Source: Archangium gephyra (GTDB lineage: Bacteria; Myxococcota; Myxococcia; Myxococcales; Myxococcaceae). Taken from it: 64,000 nt of DNA. Shown here piece after piece: positions 47,273 to 58,295 of this stretch. The position numbers and the translations under genes were made by a program. The stretch covers positions 6,844,501 to 6,908,500 of the forward strand of contig NZ_CP011509.1 of the NCBI RefSeq assembly GCF_001027285.1, given 5' to 3'. The notes under the pieces were generated by a model. That model had not been told where the DNA came from. It did not search any database and saw nothing but the letters and a program-made list of their open reading frames with translations. Positions within the stretch are counted from its first letter, which is position 1. The number at the start of each line of letters is the position of its first letter.

Positions 47273-48493
47273 TCATTGGGGAGTGCCCTTGCGAGCCCTG
47301 GCCCTTCCCGTCTTCTGGGTCCCCTGCGGCCCCGTGCTGGAGTCGAAGGGCTCGATCAGCCCGACGATGTTGCCCTCCGGGTCCTTCATCATGGCGAAGC
47401 GGTAGCCGTCGACGGCGACGGGCTCCACGTAGGTGCTGCCGCCGAGCTTCCGGGCCTGCTCGAGCGTGGTCTTCAGGTTCTCCACGAGCAGGTAGAAGTT
47501 GCGGCCCGGCTCGAAACCCGGCTCCGACGGATTCGCCTGACCGATGCCTCCGAGCAGCGGCTGGGGCTGACCGGGGAAGCGGATGTAGGCGAAGTTGCCG
47601 GAGCCGAACTGGTAGTTCCACCCGAAGAGCGAGTGGTAGAATTTGAGCAGCGGCCCCTGCTTGTTGGCGATGATCTCGAACATCACCGAGGGGTGGCGGT
47701 TGGTGGGCGCCTGGGCAGTGGGCTGCGTGGACCCGGCGGGCGGCACCTGATTCCAGTAGCTCACCGTGAGCTCATCCGAGTCCTTCCGGCGCAGGCCCAG
47801 GCCCTCGTACGCCTCGGGGCTGTCCGGCCGGGTCCAGGTGAGCGCGTAGCTCTCCATCCGAGGATCCGTCCCGTCCGGCAGGGCCTTGATGGTGAGCGTG
47901 CCCGTGAAGAAGGGCGCTTGCGAGATGGGCGTGCCCGGATTCCAGATGCGCACGTCGTACTGGCCGGGCAGGCCGCTCCGGTTCCTCCCCTTCTTCTCGG
48001 CGAGCTCAATGCCCGTCTTGCCGTTGATGCCGTGCCCGGACACGCTCCAGCTGCCCTCGAGCCGGCCGGGCCCGATGCGATAGAGGGCCACCCCGTTCAC
48101 CCGGGGCGGCTCGCGGGTGAAGCCCGTCTGGAGCTCCAGGAACTGGACCTGGATGAAGGGCTTGCCCGGGGTGTCCGACGGCCCGAGGAACAGCGCGCCG
48201 TGCTCCTTCACGAAGCGGGTGAAGCGAGGGCCATTCACGTGATCCAGGAAGGCCTGTGTGTTCGCATAGGTTTCGATGAACACCACCTCCTGGGGAACGG
48301 AGGCCGGCAGCGAGGGGGGCAGCCCGCGGTCCTCCACGACGGGAGTGTGGACGCGGTACATGAGCGTCCCGGGCTCGTTCGCAAGCACCTCCGCGGCCAG
48401 CTTCTTGAGGGCTTCGAGGCCCTCCTTCTCGCGGCCCTTCCGGAAGATCCACTTCGAGATCAGATGCACGGGAGCGTCTTTGGACGTCTTCAT
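47273..48493 (-). CDS. three-part protein: ABM monooxygenase-like, middle domain, VOC/glyoxalase domain
   Basis: A 406-residue protein. Residues about 8-100 resemble an antibiotic-biosynthesis monooxygenase (ABM) dimeric ferredoxin fold (LISKWIFRKGREKEGLEALKKL, VFIETYANTQAFLDHVNG). The middle part (about 120-250) is beta-rich (ALYRIGPGRLEGSWSVSGHG, YALTWTRPDSPEAYEGLGL) and resembles fibronectin-like lipocalin-type domains without a clear match. The C-terminal part (about 270-385) is a VOC/glyoxalase domain (MFEIIANKQGPLLKFYHSLFGWNY ... AMMKDPEGNIVGLIEP). Its ATG overlaps the stop of the ABC permease, so it is the third product of that operon. Substrate unknown; VOC/ABM proteins often act on, or bind, toxic small molecules. 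Confidence 0.8.
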   Translation of the reverse strand: MKTSKDAPVHLISKWIFRKGREKEGLEALKKLAAEVLANEPGTLMYRVHTPVVEDRGLPPSLPASVPQEVVFIETYANTQAFLDHVNGPRFTRFVKEHGALFLGPSDTPGKPFIQVQFLELQTGFTREPPRVNGVALYRIGPGRLEGSWSVSGHGINGKTGIELAEKKGRNRSGLPGQYDVRIWNPGTPISQAPFFTGTLTIKALPDGTDPRMESYALTWTRPDSPEAYEGLGLRRKDSDELTVSYWNQVPPAGSTQPTAQAPTNRHPSVMFEIIANKQGPLLKFYHSLFGWNYQFGSGNFAYIRFPGQPQPLLGGIGQANPSEPGFEPGRNFYLLVENLKTTLEQARKLGGSTYVEPVAVDGYRFAMMKDPEGNIVGLIEPFDSSTGPQGTQKTGRARARKGTPQ

Positions 48494-50210
48494 GAGTTCT
48501 TCCCCTCCGTTGACACATCGAGCCTATCGAAAGCGTGACCCAGGCCCACCACGCCGAGCGCCACCTCGGCCACGAGCACCGCCGCCGCGGCGGCGCCCGC
48601 GAAGGGCAGTGCCCACACGTCCAGGTCCAGGAACCGATCCAGGCCGAAGCCCACCAGGGCCGCCAGCAGCGCCGCGGGCAGCATCCCCACCAACAGTGCC
48701 ACCAGCGTACCCACCAGCGTCAGCAACCGCTGCCCGAGCGCCTCCAGGCCGCGCACCCGTTCGCCCTCGGGCGGCAGCCACGCCGGAAACAGCACCACCG
48801 CCGCGTTCTGCACGAACAGCCCCCCGAGCGACACCGCCGGCAACACCCAGAGCGCCCCCAGTCCCGCCGCCACCCACAGCCCGGTGTACGTGCCCCCCTG
48901 CCATACCGCCATCGCCATCGCCAACAGGACGAGCCCCACCTGCGCCACCCCGAGCAGCAGCGCCGGCGCGGCGAGCTCCGCCGCCACCACCTGCCTCCCC
49001 GTGAGCGGCAACGCCCGGAGCTGCTCCAGCCGCGGCAGATCCATCCGCAGATCGAACCGCAGGGCGGACGGCCCGAAGACGCACAGCACCCCCGCGAGCC
49101 CCGCGCACAGCGGCGCCATGAACAGGCGCACGTTGGTGAGCGCGTCGGACATGCCCCGGCCCGAGGCCACCGCCGCCACCAACCCCCCCACCAGCCCCGC
49201 GGCGAGCAGCCGCCCCGCCCCACCCAGCCGCCGCCCGGCGACGAGGTTCTTCCAGACGAGCGCCACCTCCGGCCGGCCCGTGGGCGCGAGCTGGAAGTAC
49301 GCGGGGCGCACCCGCAGGAACGTGGCATGGCCGCCCTCCCGCGAGAGCTGCTCCCGGAGCCGGGCCCGCTCCTCGGCCCGCACCACCGCCGCCTCCTCGA
49401 AGGGCACCGCCGCCCGCATCACCCACACGTAGTGCAGGGCGAACAATCCGAGCCCGAGCGGCAGCGTCTTCAGAAAGCTCGCCACGTCCGGCGCGAGCGG
49501 CAGGGCCACCAGCAACCGTCCTGGCCACAGGGCCGGCGAGTCCATCAACGAGGCCAGCCACGTCTGGAGCTGCCGGGGGTGGTTCAGCTCCGTGGGCAGG
49601 GGGTGCTCGCGCAGCGCGGAGAGCCCCGCGATGAGGATCAACGCGCTCACGGCGGTGAGGGCGGCCCAGCGCAGCGCCGTTCCCGCCCCTCCCCGTTGGG
49701 CGAGCCGCGTGCGGACGAAGGAGGCCGCCGTCACGTGCAGGTGCACCGTGGACAGCGTCAGGGTGGCGCCCAGGAAGAAGAGGACGGGCTTGCCGGACAG
49801 CATGCGGCTGCCGAAGACGGTGGCCACGAGGGCGCCCATGGCCGCGCCCACCAGGCCTCGCGCGAGCTTGTAGTGCAGCAGCCCCCGGCGCGACACGGGC
49901 GCGGGGAAGAACTGCTGCACCTCCGTCTCGTTGAAGGACAGCGAGGGCCTGTCCGGCCCCAGCGCCCAGGCGGAGAGCACCGTGAACAGCATTCCGCCCA
50001 CCAGGAAGAGCTGGCTCACCAGCTGCACCCCGGGAGGTGCCGTGCCCTCCTGTCCCGGGAGGCTCAACCGCCGCAGGAACACGGAGTACACGTACAACCC
50101 GCCCACCACCGCGCCCACCAGGTACTTGGGCTGGCGCAGGCGCTGCAACTGACGCAGCAGCCGGTTGCGCGCCGAGGCCAGCCACAGGAACGTCACCGCA
50201 CGGGGAAAGC

Positions 50211-50214
<4 letters not shown>
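48490..50214 (-). CDS. ABC transporter permease (ABC-2-like exporter)
   Basis: A 574-residue membrane protein with many hydrophobic segments (YLVGAVVGGLYVYSVFL, LVSQLFLVGGMLFTVLSAW, ALTAVSALILIAGL, LGLGLFALHYVWVM, LLGVAQVGLVLLAMAMAV, LTLVGTLVALLVGMLPAALLAALVG, and a last pair). The N-terminal part with FNETEVQQFFPAPVSRRGLLHYKLAR matches the putative ABC exporter permease group in which a long N-terminal half precedes the transmembrane core. It starts at GTG within the stop of the ATPase gene and ends overlapping the ABM/VOC start. Export of a lipid or small molecule is likely; cargo unknown. Confidence 0.85.
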
Positions 50215-52525
<2,311 letters not shown>

Positions 52526-52652
52526 GCGCCCCCGCCCTCCGCTAGCGCGAGGCTGCTCGCCGGGGTGGTGGCCTTCCAGCGCCCGAGCGTCCTGGCATAA
52601 GGTCCGCATCCGGAGCCCGGGGATGAGCCCACGGGCCCCATCTGGAGCTGGA

Positions 52653-53066
52653 ATGAACACGGAAACGAAGAAGCCGTCGCTGTACGAGCGGCTGGGGGGC
52701 GTTTACGCCATCGCCGCGGTGGTGGACACCTTCATCGACCGCATCATGGTCGCCCCCGAGCTGAACGCGAATCCGCTGGTGGACGAGGCGCACCACCGCG
52801 TGCCCAAGGCCGGATTCAAGTACCTGGTGACGGAGATGGTGTGCCAGGTGACGGGCGGTCCCCAGCGCTACACGGGGAAGACGATGGCCGAGTCGCACAA
52901 GCACCTGAACATCTCGGCTTCGGAGTGGGTGGTGTTCGCCGGCATCTTCAAGGCCGTGCTGGACGAGTACAAGGTGCCGGAGGCTGAACAGGCGGAGCTC
53001 TTCGCCATCGTGGGCAGCACGCGCTCGGATATCGTGGTGGAGCGCCCGGTGTCCAAGGCGGGCTGA
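52653..53066 (+). CDS. group I truncated haemoglobin
   Basis: A 137-residue 2-on-2 globin. Family marks are the start LYERLGG, GGPQRYTGKTM (group I motif GGP..YTG..M) and the proximal His82 in SHKHLNIS. Truncated haemoglobins bind oxygen or nitric oxide and may detoxify NO. Start at MNTETKKPSL with GGAGCTGG upstream; the frame is open to 52623. Candidate -10 box TAAGGT at 52598-52603. It follows guaB1 on the same strand by 127 bases, so co-transcription is uncertain. Confidence 0.92.
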   Translation: MNTETKKPSLYERLGGVYAIAAVVDTFIDRIMVAPELNANPLVDEAHHRVPKAGFKYLVTEMVCQVTGGPQRYTGKTMAESHKHLNISASEWVVFAGIFKAVLDEYKVPEAEQAELFAIVGSTRSDIVVERPVSKAG

Positions 53067-53086
53067 TCGTCGGGGCTGATCGTCGG
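53061..53086 (+). repeat. 13-bp perfect tandem duplication spanning the haemoglobin stop codon
   Basis: GGCTGATCGTCGG occurs twice with no gap (53061-53073 and 53074-53086). The first copy contains the last codons and TGA stop of the truncated haemoglobin gene. It probably arose by replication slippage. Confidence 0.9.
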
Positions 53087-53116
53087 CTCCCCAGCGGATC
53101 CGTCACATCGGAGCGT

Positions 53117-53145
53117 TTGATCCGTTGCCGAATTCTCGCTGAATA
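53117..53145 (+). promoter_or_regulatory. candidate sigma70-type promoter for the HU-like gene
   Basis: TTGATC (53117-53122), a 17-base spacer and TGAATA (53140-53145) in the A/T-richest patch of the area. An alternative is TTGCCG (53125) with TAAGGG (53148). Either leaves a leader of about 40 bases. Confidence 0.4.
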
Positions 53146-53191
53146 GATAAGGGCAGTTACAGCTTCCTTCCTTTCCACAAGGAGAAACACA

Positions 53192-53542
53192 ATGGCCGCG
53201 AAGACGAAGACCGCTACCGCGAAGAAGGCTGGCTCCTCCGACAGGGGCCCGACGAAGTCCGAGCTGCTGGTGTCGATCGCCGAGGAGACCGGGCTGAGCA
53301 AGAAGCAGGTGTCCTCCGTGTTCGAGGCGCTCAGCGGGCAGATCCAGAAGAGCATGGGCGGCCGCGGCCCCGGCAAGTTCGTGGTGCCGGGCCTGATGAA
53401 GATGAAGGTCGTGAAGAAGCCGGCCACCAAGGCGCGCAAGGGCATCAACCCCTTCACCGGCCAGGAGACGACGTTCAAGGCCAAGCCGGCCCGCAAGGTC
53501 GTGAAGATCCAGGCCCTCAAGGCCCTGAAGGACATGCTCTAA
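53192..53542 (+). CDS. HU-like DNA-binding protein
   Basis: Small basic protein of 116 residues. The N-terminal tail is Lys/Ala/Thr-rich (MAAKTKTATAKKAGSS). The HU/IHF-type core follows: KSELLVSIAEETGLSKKQVSSVFEALSGQI, a Gly-rich turn, GKFVVPGLMKMKVVKKPA, the DNA-arm-like RKGINPFTGQETTFKAKPARKV, and a closing helix. The INPFTGQ element corresponds to the NP motif at the tip of the HU arm. It likely bends or compacts DNA. AAGGAG lies seven bases before the ATG; a promoter and a strong terminator frame a monocistronic unit, consistent with high expression. Confidence 0.9.
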   Translation: MAAKTKTATAKKAGSSDRGPTKSELLVSIAEETGLSKKQVSSVFEALSGQIQKSMGGRGPGKFVVPGLMKMKVVKKPATKARKGINPFTGQETTFKAKPARKVVKIQALKALKDML

Positions 53543-53565
53543 GCCGCTGAACCGCTGAAGAGCCA

Positions 53566-53606
53566 GACGGGGGCCGGGCCTGATGGGCTCGGCCCCCGTC
53601 TCATTT
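53566..53606 (+). terminator. Rho-independent terminator of the HU-like gene
   Basis: A 15-bp GC-rich stem (53566-53580 with 53586-53600, one G-U pair), a 5-base loop TGATG, then TCATTT. It lies 23 bases after the stop. The reverse strand (toward the MopE-like gene's end) lacks a T-run. Confidence 0.88.
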
Positions 53607-53620
53607 GCGGGGGCGGCCCG

Positions 53621-56600
53621 TCAGGGGCTGCTGGGGCTGACCATCCAGTGAGGCACGTGGTTGGAGGCGTTGAGCTCCTGGAAGGGCAACGCGAAGGCCG
53701 GGAAGGACGGATCCAATCCCTGGGCCAGCTTGTCCGGATCCACCGCCGCCATCCACAGGAGGGCGGACCGGGGGTTCTCCGCGCTGCCCGCGCTCGCCGC
53801 CGGCGCGCGCAGGCCGTACATGCGGGTCGACGCGAACACCACCCACATCACCCGGGAGGTGCCCGCCGCGCCTCGGCCCACCTGGGGGTTCCACCTCGGG
53901 TAGCTGTTGGTCGGGTTGACCGGGGTGCCGATCAGGGGGCTGGGAGCATTGGCACGCGCCAGCTCCACCGGGGCCGCGCTGGCATGCAGCAGTGCGGCCC
54001 ACAGCCTCGCGGAAGGATCGCTGTCCGAGTTGCAGTCGGTGTGCACCTCGGCCGTGCCGGGGCAGGTGGACTCGCTGTAGACGAGGAAGGACGAGTCGGG
54101 CGCGATGGCCGGGGCATAGCGGTTCTTGCCGCCCTGCGACGGCACCACCGTCACCGGCTCGCTCCAGGAGCCGCCCGGCTGCGCCATCACCGCCTTGATG
54201 GCGCCCTTGTAGCTGCGCTGGTTGGTCCCGGCGATCCCCATGGACATGTAGGCGATCGTCTGGCCATCCGCGCTCCAATCCGGGTGGTTGGCGGGGTTGG
54301 TCCGGGTGCCGGTGTTGGGGATGTCACCCAGCAAGGCGGCGGTGCTGCCGTCGAAGAGCCGCAGGTTGTAGCTGGTGGCGCTGTTATCGGCGTAGACGCC
54401 GACGAACCGGGTGCTGTCCGGGCTCCACGACTGGAACATGCTCAGCTTCGTGCCGCCCTGCGCGAGCGGAACCCGGGTGGTGGACGTGAAGGAGCTCATA
54501 TCCACCAGGGCGATCCGGCCATCGTTCTGCCCGTTGACCTCGACCACCATCTTCTTTCCGTCGCGGCTCACCGCATGGCAGCCCACGCAGGCCACGGAGG
54601 TGTTGATGTTGCTGGCCCTGAACAGGGGGACGAGGCTGCGCGGGGGCGGGCTGGAGAAGTCATAGCGCACGAGGCCGGTGCCGCCCGAGGTGGAGAAGTA
54701 GGACAGCGTGCCCTCCAGCGCGGACTGGGAGATGAGGAGGGTGATGGGCTCGGAGACACCCACCGTGGCGCTGCCCGACTCTTCCGTGGCCCGCAGGACG
54801 ACCCGCACGGGCTGGCCTCCCCGGTTGGTCTCGGCCACGAAGTCCCAGATGGCCTGAGGGGGCGTGTAGATGCAGCCACGGCTCACGCCCGAGGGCAGCA
54901 CGAAGCCACTCGGCAGGGTGCAGCGCAGGTAGACGCGCAGGTCGGTGATGTCGTTGCCGAAGGACAGCTCGAACAGGTTGTTGGCGGCGGGCCCGGGGTC
55001 GAAGTGGAGCTCCCCCTTCTCCAGGTTGGGAGGCAGCAGGGTGCCGTTGCTGGGATAGAGGATCCGCGGCGTGCGCGAGGCGTCCACGGCTCCGTCGAAC
55101 CGCGTCTCTGGCACTGTCGGCAGGGGGCCGGTGGTGGAGTCCGGGATCCGGTGCGCGAGCTTCACCGTGAGGGAGGTGGAGGCGGCCAGGGAGTCTATCT
55201 GGGCGCGCACGGTGCTGATGCCGCCCACCGAGGTGCCCGAGGTGAAGGTGGCCCCGAGGAAGGAGCCCAGCCGGGTATCGTCGATGCTCAGGTCCGCCAG
55301 GGCCGTCACGTCGGCGGTGCGCCCATCCGGCCAGGTCGCGGTGACGGTGAACGCCTGGGTGGCGCCCGAGTGGCCCTGGACGACGAGCAGGACGTTGCTG
55401 GGAGTGATCGTGAGCGAGGGCGGGCCCTCGCACGCCGGACCGTCGCAGTCCGGGTCATCGCAGTCCGCCCTCATGTCGCCATCGTTGTCCAAGCCATCGC
55501 CGCACACGGACTCGGTCCTGACGCCCTCCTGGCAGAGGCAGCCCGTGCCGCACGCCTGGCCGTCGCAATCCAGATCCGCGCAGTCGAGCGACAGATCGCC
55601 ATCGTCATCGAGGCCATTCCCGCAGCTCAGCTCCGAGGACGGCAGGCAGGCCCCGCTGGAGCACCACTCCGTCGCGGTGCAGGCCTTGTCACACCTGCCA
55701 CAGTGGGCCGGGTCCTTCGTCAGATCGAAGTCCTCGTCCACCTGGCCATCGCAGTCGTCATCCGCGCCATTGCAGCGCTCCAGGGTGTTGCTGGTGACAT
55801 CGCTGCACACCGCCGTGCCCGAGGCGTTGCAGATGAACTCACCCTCGGCGCACAGGTCCGAGTCCTTGCCATCGCAGGACTCGCCGGTGTGGAAGCCCTC
55901 ATCCACCTCGCCGTCACAGTCGTCATCGCTCAGGTTGCAGACTTCCACCGAGTCCGGGGAGGTATCGCCGCAGGTCGTGCTTCCATCGGCGGCGCAGACC
56001 ACCTTCCCTTCCTGGCACTGGTCGCTGTCCGGCCCATCGCAGGCCACGCCGAGCACGAAGTCCTCGTCCACCTGGCCGTCACAGTCGTCATCGCTCAGGT
56101 TGCAGACTTCCACCGAGTCCGAGGAGGTATCGCCGCAGGTCGTGCTTCCATCGGCGGCGCAGACCACCTTCCCTTCCTGGCACTGGTCGCTGTCCGGCCC
56201 ATCGCAGGCCACGCCGAGCACGAAGCCCTCGTCCACCTCGCCGTCACAGTCGTCATCGCTCAGGTTGCAGACTTCCACCGAGTCCGGGGAGGTATCGCCG
56301 CAGGTCGTGCTTCCATCGGCGGCGCAGACCACCTTCCCTTCCTGGCATTGGTCGCTGTCCGGCCCGTCACAGGCCACGCCGAGCACGAAGTCCTCGTCCA
56401 CCTGGCCATCGCAGTCGTCGTCCACGCCATTGCAGCGCTCCAGGGTGTTGCTGGTGACATCGCTGCACACCGCCGCGCCGGAGGCGTTGCAGATGAACTC
56501 ACCCTCGGCGCACAGGTCCGAGTCCTTGCCATCGCAGGACTCGCCGGTGTGGAAGCCCTCGTCCACCTCGCCGTCACAGTCGTCGTCGCTCAGGTTGCAG

Positions 56601-57055
56601 ACTTCCACCGAGTCCGGGGAGGTATCGCCGCAGGTCGTGCTTCCATCGGCGGCGCAGACCACCTTCCCTTCCTGGCACTGGTCGCTGTCCGGCCCGTCAC
56701 AGGCCACGCCGAGCACGAAGTCCTCGTCCACCTGGCCGTCACAGTCGTCATCCGCGCCATTGCACAGCTCGGAGGCGGGTTCGCAGCCCCCACCATCCGA
56801 GAGCCCTCCATCCAGGCCGCCCGTGCCGGCATCCCCCGCATCCGGAGAGTCCGGCTCCGTGACTCCTCCGTCGGTCGCGCCCCCATCGCCAGGCCCTCCG
56901 TCGCTCCCGTCGGGCGGGCCCGCGTCATCGTGGGTCGTGGGAATCCCTGAGTCCGGAGTGCCAGGCACCGAGGGGTCGCAGGCGGTGAGACCAGGCACCG
57001 CGAGTGCCATCATCAGGACGAGGAGGAGGGAGCGCAGCGCTGCGGAGATACTCAT
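53621..57055 (-). CDS. MopE-like Cys/Asp-rich repeat lipoprotein with haem motif and TolB-like propeller
   Basis: A giant exported lipoprotein (1144 aa). Signal peptide with lipobox GLTAC (Cys about residue 26) and an Asp/Gly/Pro-rich linker come first. Residues about 95-445 hold Ca-binding-like CN(G/L).DDDCDG.VDE repeats with regular Cys, as in MopE-type surface proteins. Then two C.(N/D)G.D(D/N)DGD....DC.D.DCDG units (about 475-545) and a bacterial Ig-like domain (about 545-640) follow. The C-terminal half has PD40/TolB-like propeller blades (SWSPDSTRFVGVYAD, DWSADGQTIAYMS). Within the latter is CVGCH (823-827), a possible c-haem site. The surface location and a binding or redox role are inferred. 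Divergent from the dihaem lipoprotein gene. Confidence 0.85.
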   Translation of the reverse strand: MSISAALRSLLLVLMMALAVPGLTACDPSVPGTPDSGIPTTHDDAGPPDGSDGGPGDGGATDGGVTEPDSPDAGDAGTGGLDGGLSDGGGCEPASELCNGADDDCDGQVDEDFVLGVACDGPDSDQCQEGKVVCAADGSTTCGDTSPDSVEVCNLSDDDCDGEVDEGFHTGESCDGKDSDLCAEGEFICNASGAAVCSDVTSNTLERCNGVDDDCDGQVDEDFVLGVACDGPDSDQCQEGKVVCAADGSTTCGDTSPDSVEVCNLSDDDCDGEVDEGFVLGVACDGPDSDQCQEGKVVCAADGSTTCGDTSSDSVEVCNLSDDDCDGQVDEDFVLGVACDGPDSDQCQEGKVVCAADGSTTCGDTSPDSVEVCNLSDDDCDGEVDEGFHTGESCDGKDSDLCAEGEFICNASGTAVCSDVTSNTLERCNGADDDCDGQVDEDFDLTKDPAHCGRCDKACTATEWCSSGACLPSSELSCGNGLDDDGDLSLDCADLDCDGQACGTGCLCQEGVRTESVCGDGLDNDGDMRADCDDPDCDGPACEGPPSLTITPSNVLLVVQGHSGATQAFTVTATWPDGRTADVTALADLSIDDTRLGSFLGATFTSGTSVGGISTVRAQIDSLAASTSLTVKLAHRIPDSTTGPLPTVPETRFDGAVDASRTPRILYPSNGTLLPPNLEKGELHFDPGPAANNLFELSFGNDITDLRVYLRCTLPSGFVLPSGVSRGCIYTPPQAIWDFVAETNRGGQPVRVVLRATEESGSATVGVSEPITLLISQSALEGTLSYFSTSGGTGLVRYDFSSPPPRSLVPLFRASNINTSVACVGCHAVSRDGKKMVVEVNGQNDGRIALVDMSSFTSTTRVPLAQGGTKLSMFQSWSPDSTRFVGVYADNSATSYNLRLFDGSTAALLGDIPNTGTRTNPANHPDWSADGQTIAYMSMGIAGTNQRSYKGAIKAVMAQPGGSWSEPVTVVPSQGGKNRYAPAIAPDSSFLVYSESTCPGTAEVHTDCNSDSDPSARLWAALLHASAAPVELARANAPSPLIGTPVNPTNSYPRWNPQVGRGAAGTSRVMWVVFASTRMYGLRAPAASAGSAENPRSALLWMAAVDPDKLAQGLDPSFPAFALPFQELNASNHVPHWMVSPSSP
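55727..56767 (-). repeat. 165-bp in-frame tandem repeats inside the MopE-like gene
   Basis: The sequence GAAG(T/C)CCTC(G/A)TCCACCT recurs at 55727, 55892, 56057, 56222, 56387, 56552 and 56717, exactly 165 bases apart each time (55 codons). Two unit types alternate imperfectly: one with FVLGVACDGPDSDQCQEGK and one with FHTGESCDGKDSDLCAEGE. Near-identity at DNA level implies recent duplication or gene conversion. Confidence 0.95.
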
Positions 57056-57167
57056 AATTCGCGTGTGACCATGCCTTCCGTGACAACGGGTGAAATGGGA
57101 GCGGATGACTCTTCTCACACCACAAGTGTTCCCTGGAAGCCCACTGTTTGGAGTACCTTGCAGGGGC

Positions 57168-57827
57168 TTGAGAACGACCACGAAGCCGTACGTCCGTCTC
57201 TGTGCGTCCGCCCTCGTCCTCCTGACGATGGGTTGTGGCCGGCGTCAGCCCTCACCGTCGCCGTCCGAGATGCTTCCCCAGGTTGGCCCCTCCGAGCTGC
57301 GCGCCCCCGAGGCGTTCGGCGTCATCACGGACAAGGCCGATCGCTCTCGCGCGCTGTTCCTGGAGGCCAGCCGGGTGCTGTTGCACCCGCGGTGCGCGAA
57401 TTGCCATCCGGATGGGAGCTCGCCCTACCAGCGGACCGGGTTGCAGCTGCACGATCCGCCCGTCCAGCGAGGCCCCGAGGATCGCGGTATCCCCGGCATG
57501 GAGTGCACGAGCTGTCACCAGGACCGCAACGCCGAGCTTGCCCGGGTGCCCGGGGCGCCGAACTGGCACCTCGCGCCCCTGTCGATGGCCTGGGTGGGCC
57601 GGACGCCCCGCCAGGTGTGCGAGCAGCTGAAGGATCCGGCCCGTAATGGCGGCAAGTCGCTGGCGCAGATCGTCGAGCACAACGCGCACGATGAGCTGGT
57701 GGGCTGGGGCTGGAGGCCCGGGGCGGATCGCGAGCCGGCACCGGGAACGCAGGAGCGCTTTGGCGCCATCGTGGCGGCATGGGTGGACACGGGCGCGGAG
57801 TGCCCGAGCGAGGAGGCACGGCCATGA
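57168..57827 (+). CDS. dihaem c-type cytochrome lipoprotein
   Basis: Exported protein of about 219 residues with a signal peptide ending in LTMGC and two haem-binding motifs, CANCH (76-80) and CTSCH (113-117). The rest is helical and polar. Such c-type subunits carry electrons from molybdenum hydroxylases to the respiratory chain. The last codon overlaps the start of the 2Fe-2S subunit (ATGA), so it belongs to that operon. The start is uncertain: TTG 57168 gives a clean signal peptide; an ATG at 57105 would add 21 residues. Confidence 0.8.
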   Translation: MRTTTKPYVRLCASALVLLTMGCGRRQPSPSPSEMLPQVGPSELRAPEAFGVITDKADRSRALFLEASRVLLHPRCANCHPDGSSPYQRTGLQLHDPPVQRGPEDRGIPGMECTSCHQDRNAELARVPGAPNWHLAPLSMAWVGRTPRQVCEQLKDPARNGGKSLAQIVEHNAHDELVGWGWRPGADREPAPGTQERFGAIVAAWVDTGAECPSEEARP

Positions 57828-58285
57828 GCATTCGAGTCCGTATCAATGGCGTCGAGAAGGAGCTCGACGTCGATCCCGAGATGCCGCTGCTCTGGGCGCT
57901 GCGTGATGTGCTCGGTCTCACCGGCACGAAGTACGGCTGCGGCCAGGCGCTGTGCGGCGCGTGCACCGTGCACCTCGACGGCCAGACGGTGCGGGCCTGC
58001 GTGACGCCCATCCGCCGCGCGGACGGGCACTCGGTGACCACCATCGAGGGGCTCTCGCCGGACGGCAACCACCCGCTGCAGCGCGCCTGGGTGGACCTGG
58101 GCGTTCCCCAGTGCGGGTTCTGCCAGGCGGGGCAGATCATGTGCGCGGCGGCCCTGCTCGAGAAGAAGCCCAAGCCCACCGACACCGAGATCGATCAGTC
58201 GCTGGCGGGCAACCTGTGCCGGTGTGGCACGTACACGCGCATCCGCGCGGCCGTGAAGAAGGCCGCGGGAATGTCCGAGGAATAG
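57824..58285 (+). CDS. 2Fe-2S subunit of an isoquinoline-1-oxidoreductase-type molybdenum hydroxylase
   Basis: Small electron-transfer subunit (153 aa) of the xanthine-oxidase family. It carries two [2Fe-2S] clusters. The plant-type N-terminal one uses Cys39, Cys44, Cys47 and Cys59 ([12 protein letters not shown]), and the C-terminal helical one uses Cys97, Cys100, Cys132 and Cys134 (CGFCQAGQ and LCRCGTY). It passes electrons from the Mo site of the large subunit to the dihaem protein encoded just before. GAGGAGG precedes the ATG. No FAD subunit gene is present, as in IorAB-type enzymes. The substrate is unknown. Confidence 0.95.
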   Translation: MSIRVRINGVEKELDVDPEMPLLWALRDVLGLTGTKYGCGQALCGACTVHLDGQTVRACVTPIRRADGHSVTTIEGLSPDGNHPLQRAWVDLGVPQCGFCQAGQIMCAAALLEKKPKPTDTEIDQSLAGNLCRCGTYTRIRAAVKKAAGMSEE

Positions 58286-58295
58286 GGAGGACGCG

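Noticed and set aside
55727-56767. Regular repeats taken as a possible CRISPR array
   Set aside because: The period is 165 bases, the units are in-frame coding sequence with almost no unique spacers, and no cas gene is nearby.
53648-56950. 1100-codon forward open frame opposite the MopE-like gene
   Set aside because: It mirrors the repeats of the real gene, is His/Arg/Gly/Ala-biased without domains, and results from high GC content. Similar long shadows at 185-1372, 3026-5002, 16181-18601 and 9999-12074 were rejected for the same reason.
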